This document shows, in pieces, positions 15,032 through 21,652 of a stretch of 44,224 bases of DNA. The translations under genes and the position numbers were made by a program. A model generated the notes under the pieces. That model did no database searches, was not told where the DNA came from, and was given only the letters and a program-made list of their open reading frames with translations. The stretch's first letter is position 1, and the number at the start of each line of letters is the position of its first letter. Source of the stretch: Leptofilum sp041987425 (GTDB lineage: Bacteria; Chloroflexota; Anaerolineae; Promineifilales; Promineifilaceae); assembly GCA_041987425.1 (NCBI GenBank), contig JBHIWP010000011.1:1-44224 (forward strand). The letters run 5' to 3'.

Positions 15032-16600
15032 TTACTCCACAATCACGTTCTTGATGGGAATTTTAGACTTTAGGTCGTACAGATCAAGGCGACGGTCGCG
15101 CAACGGCCGTACGCTGCCTACCTCTCGCATTTGGGCCAGGGTGGTGAGATCCAGGTCGGCGATCACCGCCGTTTCCACGTTGGCGTCGGCTATCCCGGCG
15201 GTTGCTTCCGGGGGAAAGGAAAAGTCGCTGGGCGTGAAGACAGCCGACTGGCTGTAGTTGAGCAGATACCAGGGCGTCGTGGGCAAATTGCCAGCATTGC
15301 CGGAGATTGCCACGTAGATATAGTTCTCCACCGCCCGTGCCTGGCTGCTAAAGCGTACGCGATAATACGCCTTGCGCTCATCGGTGCTAAAGGGCACAAA
15401 TATCGCCTGCGCGCCAGCCAGCGTCAGCAGCCGGGCCGCTTCAGGAAACTCAATATCGTAGCATACCTGGATGGCAATGCGGGCCAGCGGCGTCTCGAAG
15501 ACGTTCAGGCTCTCGCCGGGTTCAATGTCCCAATACTCGCGCTCATAGGGCGTGACGTGCAGCTTGTCTTGCGTATATACATTGCCGGATGGGCTAAAGA
15601 GGTGGGCCACGTTGTACAGCTTGCCGTCTCGTGGCGTGGGCGTGGTGCCGCCAATGATGTAGATGCCAAACTGGATGGCCAAACGCTTAAACAGCTCCAC
15701 ATACTGCCCATGAAAGTCTGCCAGCTGGTGAACGGCCGCTTTGGGGTCCATGTTGCCGGGCATGAGCGAAAAAAGCTGCACGGTGAACAGTTCCGGCATG
15801 AGCAAAAAGTGACAGTGATACGTGTCGGCCGACATGGCAAAAAAGGTCACCTGTTGCTCGAATTCCTCCCAGCTTTTGATGGGGCGCATGAGGTACTGGG
15901 CCGCACACACGCGAATGGTGCGCACGGGGCGCTTTAATGGCGCCGCGGCAATTTTGCGTCGTTCCGGCTTGAAGTCAGGATTTGGCATTTCCAGCCAGGT
16001 GGCGTAGTTGAGGCTTTTCTCATCGTCCACGTAGTCCATCAACACGCGCTTTACTCTGTATCCCGCATCCAAATGGGCCTTCAGGGCTGAATCCCACATC
16101 TCCCCGGCGATAACTTTTTCTACATACTTTTCGGCCGTGATTTTGCCGCTGACAAGGTGATAATCGGGTAGACGGCCGTAGGCCACGGTGCGCCGCAAAT
16201 TATATTTGCGCACAAGCTGCCGCCGCTTCTGGTACAGCCGCTTAGACACGCCGCGCCGCCGAAAGTCTGGATGGACGGCGATATCGGCGCCGTAGAGCGT
16301 ATCGCCGCTGTAGGTATGGGTGCTGAAGGTGCCTGAACCCGTAATTTCCTCGTAAGTATACACTTCCTCATCGTCGTCAAGCTGCACAATGATGGAGGTG
16401 GTGTACCCTACAACCTGTCCATTGAGCTCGGCCAGAAACTGCCCTTCTGGAAAGGCAGCAAATTGCAGGCTATAGGCGCGACGGCCGTACAGCTCGTCGC
16501 CCTCATATAAGTCGCCATAGACCGCTTTGTGGCAGGCTACAATTCCGGGAATGTCTTCTTCTTGCCAACGCCGAACCGTGATTCGTCCTTTTGCTTTCAT
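15032..16600 (-). CDS. GNAT acetyltransferase fused to a carbon-nitrogen hydrolase
   Basis: A 522-residue two-domain protein. Residues about 6-200 form a GNAT N-acetyltransferase (acetyl-CoA loop RRRGVSK, 114-120, after DIAVHPDF). Residues about 228-505 form a nitrilase-superfamily amidohydrolase with the full catalytic triad E270 (LLMPELF), K346 (TQDKLHV) and C380 (IQVCYDIEFPE). This fused arrangement is known in bacterial and fungal Nit-like proteins, but the substrate is generally undefined. The start ATG overlaps the valS stop by 4 bases (ATGA), so it is translated from the T-box-controlled message. Its expression would then follow valyl-tRNA charging. Confidence 0.85.
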   Translation of the reverse strand: MKAKGRITVRRWQEEDIPGIVACHKAVYGDLYEGDELYGRRAYSLQFAAFPEGQFLAELNGQVVGYTTSIIVQLDDDEEVYTYEEITGSGTFSTHTYSGDTLYGADIAVHPDFRRRGVSKRLYQKRRQLVRKYNLRRTVAYGRLPDYHLVSGKITAEKYVEKVIAGEMWDSALKAHLDAGYRVKRVLMDYVDDEKSLNYATWLEMPNPDFKPERRKIAAAPLKRPVRTIRVCAAQYLMRPIKSWEEFEQQVTFFAMSADTYHCHFLLMPELFTVQLFSLMPGNMDPKAAVHQLADFHGQYVELFKRLAIQFGIYIIGGTTPTPRDGKLYNVAHLFSPSGNVYTQDKLHVTPYEREYWDIEPGESLNVFETPLARIAIQVCYDIEFPEAARLLTLAGAQAIFVPFSTDERKAYYRVRFSSQARAVENYIYVAISGNAGNLPTTPWYLLNYSQSAVFTPSDFSFPPEATAGIADANVETAVIADLDLTTLAQMREVGSVRPLRDRRLDLYDLKSKIPIKNVIVE

Positions 16601-19278
16601 AAGGATGCCAACCGTTCGGATAGCTCCGCCTGGCTGGCCTGCAAATCGGCCAGCTTGTCGCGCTCTTTTTGCACCACGGCTTCGGGCGCTTTTTGGGCAA
16701 ACGGGCTGTTGAGCAGTCCGGACACCCGCTGTATTTGCTGCTCCAGTTCGGCCAGGTCTTTGGCAAGACGTTCCCGCTCTTTGTCTAAATCAACCATGCC
16801 CGCCAGCGGCAGATAACAGCTAATCTCGCCAACGGCTACGGTAATGGCCGGCTCGGGGGGAACGGCCGTTTCTGCCACCACCAGCGCATCTTCATCCAGC
16901 CGGGCCAGGAAGCAAAGGATGGATTTCTGCTGGTTGATGAAATCTGTTTTGTCGCCAGCACTGAGAACGGCCGCTATCCACTTGCCCGGCTCCACATTGT
17001 TCTCCGCCCGGGCAGCACGGATGGCCCGCACAAGCTCGCGCAGCCGCTCAAAGTCGGCGGCGGCTTCTGGGTACTTCTCGCCAGCGCCAGGCCAATCGGC
17101 AATGATGAGCGCCTCAGCCCAGCCTTCCGCCGGGGCGATGCCCAAATCGGCAGACTCAAATGCTTGCTTGATTTGCTGCCACGTCTCTTCGGTCACGTAA
17201 GGAATGTAGGGATGCAGCAAGCGCAGACAGTTGTCCAGCACCTGCCGCAGCACCGCCAGCGTGGTCCAAGCGCGAGCGCCACCTTCGCGGAGCTGCACCT
17301 TGGCCAGCTCCACGTACCAGTCGGCAAAATCACCCCACAGAAAATCGTATACCTGCCGCCCGGCCTCGCCAAAGTTGTAGCCATCCAGCAGGCGATCGGC
17401 CGTTTCTGTTACTTCACTCAGGCGCGTCAAAATCCATTTATCAGCCGCAGTAAACTCCGGCGAAGTTGTTGCGTCCGACTTGTTCGCCTTGTCCAGATTG
17501 GCGGTAATGAAGCGGGCGGTGTTCCAGATTTTGTTGGCAAAGTTGCGGTTGCTTTCCACTTTGGATATCGCCAGATTTAGGTCGTTGCCCGGCGTGCCGC
17601 TGGTGAGCAGCGTAAAGCGCAGGGCATCGGTGCCCAGTTCGCCCATCACCTCCAGCGGGTCGGTCACGTTGCCGTAGGACTTGCTCATTTTACGGCCGTG
17701 TTCGTCACGCACCAGCCCATGCAGATACACCGTGTGGAAAGGAATATCGTTGGTAAACAGCAGCCCGGACATCACCATGCGCGCCACCCAGAAGAACAAG
17801 ATGTCGTAGCCCGTTTCCATCACGTCGGTGGGGTAGAATCGTTGCAGATCGGCCGTTTGATCTGGCCAGCCCAGCGTGGAAAAAGGCCACAGCCCGCTGC
17901 TAAACCAGGTGTCCAGCACGTCTGGGTCCTGCGTCAGCGTGATGTTGTCACCGTACTTTTCTTTGGCTTCGGCCAGCGCTTCGGCTTCGCTATAGGCTAC
18001 AATCACCTTCTCAGGATCGTCATCCACGTACCAGGCAGGGATGCGATGCCCCCACCACAGCTGGCGGCTAATGCACCAGGGCCGAATATTTTCCAGCCAG
18101 TTGTCCCACACTTTTGTAAAGCGCTCCGGCACAATGCGGATACGGCCGCGATGCACCGCATCCAGCCCCATTTTGGCGGCCGGTTCCACATTGACAAACC
18201 ATTGACGACTTACCAGCGGCTCGACCACCTCGCCCCCCCGCTGGCTGCGCGGCACGTTGAGCGTGTGCGGCCTGGTTTCGATGGTCAGCCCGGCGGCTTC
18301 CATGTCGGCCCACAGCTTTTTGCGGGCCTCGAACCGCTCCAGCCCGGCGTATGGCCCCGCGTTCTCGTTCAGCGTGGCGTCCTTGTTCATAATGTTGATG
18401 ATGGCCAGGCCGTGCCGCTGGCCAATCTCAAAGTCGTTGGGGTCATGGCCTGGAGTAATCTTGAGCGCGCCGGTGCCAAAGTTCATGTCTACATAGTCGT
18501 CAGCAATGATCGGGATTTCCCGGTCGAGCATCGGCACGAGCGCCGTTTTGCCAATGAATTCAGCATATCGCTCGTCGTCGGGATGGACGGCAACGGCCGT
18601 ATCCCCCAAAATCGTCTCGGGCCGCGTGGTAGCAACGGGCAGATGCCCACCTCCCTGAACAGGATATTTAAAATGGTACATCAGGCCCTGCTCTTCACTG
18701 TACTCTACTTCCAGGTCAGAAACGGCCGTTTGCAGCCCCGGTGACCAGTTCACCAGATATTCGGCGCGGTAAATCAGCCCCATGCGGTACAGGCGCACAA
18801 ACGCCTCCTTTACCGCTTCAGACAGGCCGTCGTCCAGGGTAAAGCGCTCCCGCTCCCAGTCGCAAGATGCACCCAGGCGGCGCAGCTGATTGATAATGCG
18901 CCCACCGTACAGTCCTTTCCATTCCCAGGCGGCATCTTCAAAGGCTTCCCGCCCAATCTCTTCACGACTGGTGCCGTTGGCAACCAGCATTTTTTCTACC
19001 TGGAGCTGGGTGGCAATGCCGGCATGATCCGTGCCTGGAACCCAAAGTGCCGCATAGCCCTGCATTCGTGCCCGGCGGATCATTAGGTCTTCCAGGGCTA
19101 CGAACATGGCGTGTCCCATATGCAGTTCCCCGGTTACGTTGGGCGGCGGGATGGAAATCACAAACGGCTTCGCATCGGCAGGGCGCACCTCTGGCTTGAA
19201 CCAGCCGTTTTCCTCCCACCATTTGTAAAGGCGCTGTTCTGTACTGCTAAAATCGTAAGCTTTTGGCATCTTGGTCAT
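16597..19278 (-). CDS. valS: Valine-tRNA ligase
   Basis: Class I aminoacyl-tRNA synthetase of 893 residues charging tRNA-Val. The HIGH-type motif is HMGH (53-56) after PPNVTG; the KMSKS motif is exact (about 529-533). An editing domain lies between (TTRPETILGDTAVAVHP), the anticodon-binding domain follows, and the C-terminal coiled-coil arm (LVDLDKERERLAKDLAELEQ) is typical of ValRS and separates it from IleRS. The start has GGAAGG 8-13 bases upstream. Upstream lies a valine T-box leader. Downstream the GNAT-nitrilase and DUF971 genes are tightly coupled. Confidence 0.97.
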   Translation of the reverse strand: MTKMPKAYDFSSTEQRLYKWWEENGWFKPEVRPADAKPFVISIPPPNVTGELHMGHAMFVALEDLMIRRARMQGYAALWVPGTDHAGIATQLQVEKMLVANGTSREEIGREAFEDAAWEWKGLYGGRIINQLRRLGASCDWERERFTLDDGLSEAVKEAFVRLYRMGLIYRAEYLVNWSPGLQTAVSDLEVEYSEEQGLMYHFKYPVQGGGHLPVATTRPETILGDTAVAVHPDDERYAEFIGKTALVPMLDREIPIIADDYVDMNFGTGALKITPGHDPNDFEIGQRHGLAIINIMNKDATLNENAGPYAGLERFEARKKLWADMEAAGLTIETRPHTLNVPRSQRGGEVVEPLVSRQWFVNVEPAAKMGLDAVHRGRIRIVPERFTKVWDNWLENIRPWCISRQLWWGHRIPAWYVDDDPEKVIVAYSEAEALAEAKEKYGDNITLTQDPDVLDTWFSSGLWPFSTLGWPDQTADLQRFYPTDVMETGYDILFFWVARMVMSGLLFTNDIPFHTVYLHGLVRDEHGRKMSKSYGNVTDPLEVMGELGTDALRFTLLTSGTPGNDLNLAISKVESNRNFANKIWNTARFITANLDKANKSDATTSPEFTAADKWILTRLSEVTETADRLLDGYNFGEAGRQVYDFLWGDFADWYVELAKVQLREGGARAWTTLAVLRQVLDNCLRLLHPYIPYVTEETWQQIKQAFESADLGIAPAEGWAEALIIADWPGAGEKYPEAAADFERLRELVRAIRAARAENNVEPGKWIAAVLSAGDKTDFINQQKSILCFLARLDEDALVVAETAVPPEPAITVAVGEISCYLPLAGMVDLDKERERLAKDLAELEQQIQRVSGLLNSPFAQKAPEAVVQKERDKLADLQASQAELSERLASL

Positions 19279-19315
19279 AGTCGTTTCCTTCCAAACTTCA
19301 TCTGAAGCGGTGGAG

Positions 19316-19355
19316 TTCGCATCCTCAGATGCGAACGGCAGGCATCTGAGGATGC
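19316..19355 (-). repeat. Overlapping perfect palindromes in the valS leader
   Basis: GCATCCTCAGATGC (19319-19332) and its exact complement (19342-19355) form a 14-bp stem. GTTCGCATC (19316-19324) and GATGCGAAC (19329-19337) form an alternative stem using the same bases. The element is REP-like and lies between the T-box terminator and the valS ribosome site. Confidence 0.65.
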
Positions 19356-19374
19356 CCTACTCCTCATTCTAAAC

Positions 19375-19407
19375 AAAAAAGCCCTCATCCAGTTCAAGGA
19401 CGAGAGC
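19375..19407 (-). terminator. T-box-controlled intrinsic terminator of valS
   Basis: On the minus strand GCTCTCGTCC (19407-19398) pairs with GGATGAGGGC (19390-19381) across a 7-base loop, with two G-U pairs, followed by six T. It is the terminator expected to compete with the antiterminator containing the T-box bases. Confidence 0.85.
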
Positions 19408-19700
19408 TTGATTCTCACGCGGTACCACCTTGGTTCCAATTGTCAGTGGTCAGTATTCAGTAGACCAGCGATCAGTTTTTACTGATTACCGTTTACTGAT
19501 TACCGATTACTGAAAAAAGGCACTCAGCTAAGCGTTAACGGGCTTACCCGATCTCAGTTATCAGTAGGTCAGCTTTTTACTGCTTACTGTTCACTGAAAT
19601 AACTCCTGGGCGACTTCGGAAACGGCCGTATCCTGCCAAAGCTCACACCAACTTCTGCCCTGACTCTCTCGTGGGGGCGTTTCTTACTACTCCCAATCAA
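19381..19700 (-). ncRNA. T-box riboswitch leader, valine-specific
   Basis: Minus-strand leader with the conserved T-box AGGTGGTACCGCG (19430-19418) and the upstream GTTGGTGTGAGC element (on the + strand GCTCACACCAAC, about 19641-19652). The specifier region GAAGTCGCCCAGGAG gives the codon GTC (19614-19612), valine, in agreement with valS downstream. Uncharged tRNA-Val should stabilise the antiterminator and allow valS, GNAT-nitrilase and DUF971 expression. The leader is unusually long because CAGTAATCAGT-type repeats (19441-19515 and 19553-19597) lie between the specifier region and the T-box. An ACGGCCGT palindrome lies at 19622-19629. Confidence 0.9.
19441..19597 (-). repeat. CAGTAATCAGT-type repeats within the T-box leader
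   Basis: Two blocks of degenerate 7-base units (CAGTAAT/CGGTAAT/CAGTAAA on the minus strand), at 19441-19515 and 19553-19597. They flank the GGGTAAGCCCG and GCTTAGCTGAGTGCC conserved-looking stem sequences, and can pair with one another to extend or replace a leader stem. Confidence 0.75.
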
Positions 19701-19726
19701 CATTTTTAGATTTTCAACTGGGTAAC

Positions 19727-19755
19727 AGTATAACAAAGCGCTGTTGAACAGACAA
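19727..19755 (-). promoter_or_regulatory. Promoter of the valS T-box transcript
   Basis: Minus strand TTGTCT (19755-19750), 17-base spacer, TATACT (19732-19727) with an upstream TG-type extension (TGTTATACT). It begins 5 bases after the DUF454 stop. Confidence 0.6.
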
Positions 19756-19760
19756 TACAA

Positions 19761-20141
19761 TCATGAGTCGGCTATTTCAACAGGCTTACACGTCCGCTGG
19801 TGTAGTACAAACCAGGCGCCATAGGCCAACAGCGCAGCAGCGGCAAATTTCGGCCATCCCGCAGGTACAAAGAACCAAACGGACGAGCCACCCACCAGCA
19901 CAATCATCGACACGGCCAGCCATTTAACCCGCAGGGGAATACAGCGATCGGCTTCCCAGCTCTTGATCATGGGGCCAAAGCGCTCGCTTTCCAGCAGCCA
20001 GCGATATGTTCTGGGGGATGATTTGGCAAAGCAGCCAGCGGCTACCAGCACCAGTGGCGTAGTCGGCAGCAGCGGAACGGCAATTCCCACAACGGCCGTT
20101 GCCAAAAAAAGAACGCCCAAAACAAACCAGAGCTTTATCAT
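19761..20141 (-). CDS. DUF454 (YbaN-like) inner-membrane protein
   Basis: Small membrane protein of 126 residues with three hydrophobic segments (about 5-32, 72-90 and 92-108). The motif TTPLVLVAAGCFAKSSPRTYRWL is the DUF454/YbaN signature. Function is unknown. Its ATG overlaps the methyltransferase stop by 4 bases (ATGA), so the two are coupled. Confidence 0.8.
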   Translation of the reverse strand: MIKLWFVLGVLFLATAVVGIAVPLLPTTPLVLVAAGCFAKSSPRTYRWLLESERFGPMIKSWEADRCIPLRVKWLAVSMIVLVGGSSVWFFVPAGWPKFAAAALLAYGAWFVLHQRTCKPVEIADS

Positions 20142-20764
20142 GCTTTCTCAAATAGAAACGTAATAAGGCGCGGAACTTTGCCCTCGTCTTGCCGGTGCCA
20201 CCACTCATTGAGCGCCCGTAATTTAAATCCTTGAGCCTGGGCCGCGCCTAAAAAGTCTGAAACGTGATGAACATAGGCGGGAATGAAGGTAGTTTCTTCG
20301 CCATTTTGGAACCGGGCTTTGCTACCTTGATATTGCTTAAAAGGATGCAGTTCGCTGATGAACAGCTGGCCTCCTGCGGCCAGAGCACGCTGGCTCTCGG
20401 CAAAGATAAAACCCAGATCGGCTACGTGTTCCAGAATCAGATTACAGGTGATGAGGCCAAAGGCTGCTTCGGCCGTAGGCCAGGGCTGCGTAATATCGGC
20501 CACCTGGAAGGTGACGTTTGGCGCGGTGATTTTGCTTTTGGCCTGGGTAATCATTCCGGCGGAAAAGTCAACGGCCGTTACCGCGTCGCCAATTTTTGCC
20601 AACAGGGGCGTATTCTTGCCCGTGCCGCAGCCAATCTCCAAAATGGCACCGTAGCGCCGTCCGCCCAAAAGCTTCCTGGTAATGGTGCCATCCAGATCAC
20701 GCGTTAAATTCTCATCGTCATCATAGGTAGCCGACCAGGCGTTATAAGCCTGCTGAACGTCCAT
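20138..20764 (-). CDS. Class I SAM-dependent methyltransferase
   Basis: A 208-residue Rossmann methyltransferase. Motif I is ILEIGCGTGKNTPLLA (about 41-56), followed by AVDFSAGMI (motif II), VADITQPWP and LILEHVADL. The late segment FISELHPFKQYQGSKARF resembles small-molecule methyltransferases of the UbiE/biotin BioC superfamily, but the substrate cannot be told from sequence. It starts 6 bases after the cyclophilin stop and overlaps the DUF454 gene downstream. Confidence 0.85.
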   Translation of the reverse strand: MDVQQAYNAWSATYDDDENLTRDLDGTITRKLLGGRRYGAILEIGCGTGKNTPLLAKIGDAVTAVDFSAGMITQAKSKITAPNVTFQVADITQPWPTAEAAFGLITCNLILEHVADLGFIFAESQRALAAGGQLFISELHPFKQYQGSKARFQNGEETTFIPAYVHHVSDFLGAAQAQGFKLRALNEWWHRQDEGKVPRLITFLFEKA

Positions 20765-20770
20765 CTGTTG

Positions 20771-21520
20771 CTACTGCTCCACAATGACGATACTTTCAAT
20801 CATATCGCCCGGTGTAGTAGCGGAACCGGGGTTGCGCAGCGAAAGGGAGCTCAATACATCGTCGCCCTCAATTAGCTCGCCAAAAATTGTGTGCCGACCG
20901 GTTAAGTGAGAAGAACCCTGGGCATCAAAAGTAATGAAAAATTGGCTGCCGTTTGTGCCCAAGATGCCTGCTTCCGGCTGATTGGCATTGGCCATAGCCA
21001 GCAGCCCGCGCCGGTCAAACGAGAAGCCGGTCTCAAACTCGTCCTCAAACTGGTAGCCTGGGCCACCGGTACCTGTTCCCGTAGGGTCCCCGCCCTGGGC
21101 CATGAAGCCTTCCAATACGCGGTGGAACATCGTGCCATCGTAAAAGCCCTGATTCACCAGGTAGACAAAGTTATTCACCGTAATCGGCGCTTCATCATCA
21201 AAGAGGCGGAAGCGCATTTCTCCTTTTTCAGTCGTAAAAATAGCTTCATACTCTTTGTCGGTGTCGATGACCATGGGCGGCGGTTCGTTGTAGTAGTTGT
21301 TTCGTTCCGCTGGGGCAATGTCGGCCAACGGCCGTTCCCCCTCCAACACCACTGGCTCGCTTTCCGGTTCCGGCCACACCTGCCATACAATCACAGCCAC
21401 AATGGCCAGCGCCACCAGCGCCCCGATGATTGTCAGCAAGCGTTGGCGCTCGGCCTTTTGCCTGGCTAAAGCTGCCCGCCGCTCGGCCCGCGACGGTGTT
21501 TTACGACGTTGTTTTGCCAT
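20771..21520 (-). CDS. Membrane-anchored cyclophilin-type peptidyl-prolyl isomerase
   Basis: A 249-residue protein from the chosen start MAKQRRK, which has AGGAGA 8 bases upstream; the frame itself is 13 codons longer. A basic N-terminus (about 1-25) precedes one membrane helix (about 28-50), then the extracytoplasmic cyclophilin domain (about 85-249): FVYLVNQGFYDGTMFHRVLEGFMAQGGD carries the catalytic Arg (FHRV), and FFITFDAQGSSHLTGRHTIFGEL the substrate-side residues. It would assist folding of exported proteins, in keeping with the envelope genes upstream. Confidence 0.9.
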   Translation of the reverse strand: MAKQRRKTPSRAERRAALARQKAERQRLLTIIGALVALAIVAVIVWQVWPEPESEPVVLEGERPLADIAPAERNNYYNEPPPMVIDTDKEYEAIFTTEKGEMRFRLFDDEAPITVNNFVYLVNQGFYDGTMFHRVLEGFMAQGGDPTGTGTGGPGYQFEDEFETGFSFDRRGLLAMANANQPEAGILGTNGSQFFITFDAQGSSHLTGRHTIFGELIEGDDVLSSLSLRNPGSATTPGDMIESIVIVEQ

Positions 21521-21546
21521 GAATTGCTTCTCCTGTTTTTTCTGAT

Positions 21547-21630
21547 TAATAGTGAGCAATGAGCAGTAAAAAGTGAAAAGTAAAAAGTGGTAAGCACTTG
21601 ATACTTTTCACTTTTCACTTATTACTTTCG
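21547..21630. repeat. Inverted arrays of AGTGAAAAGT repeats
   Basis: A left block (AGTAAAAAGTGAAAAGTA) faces a right block (TACTTTTCACTTTTCACT), giving a hairpin of more than 12 bp between the large propeller-like protein gene and the cyclophilin gene. Confidence 0.75.
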
Positions 21631-21652
21631 ACTTCCAACTGAATTATCCCCC

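Noticed and set aside
17698..18744. A 348-residue + strand open frame opposite valS
   Set aside because: It is complementary to conserved valS coding sequence, has no ribosome site and no family features.
19441..19597. Possible CRISPR array from regularly repeated CAGTAATC units
   Set aside because: The units are only 6-8 bases, degenerate and contiguous, with no unique spacers and no cas gene; they belong to the short dispersed repeat family and lie in a T-box leader.
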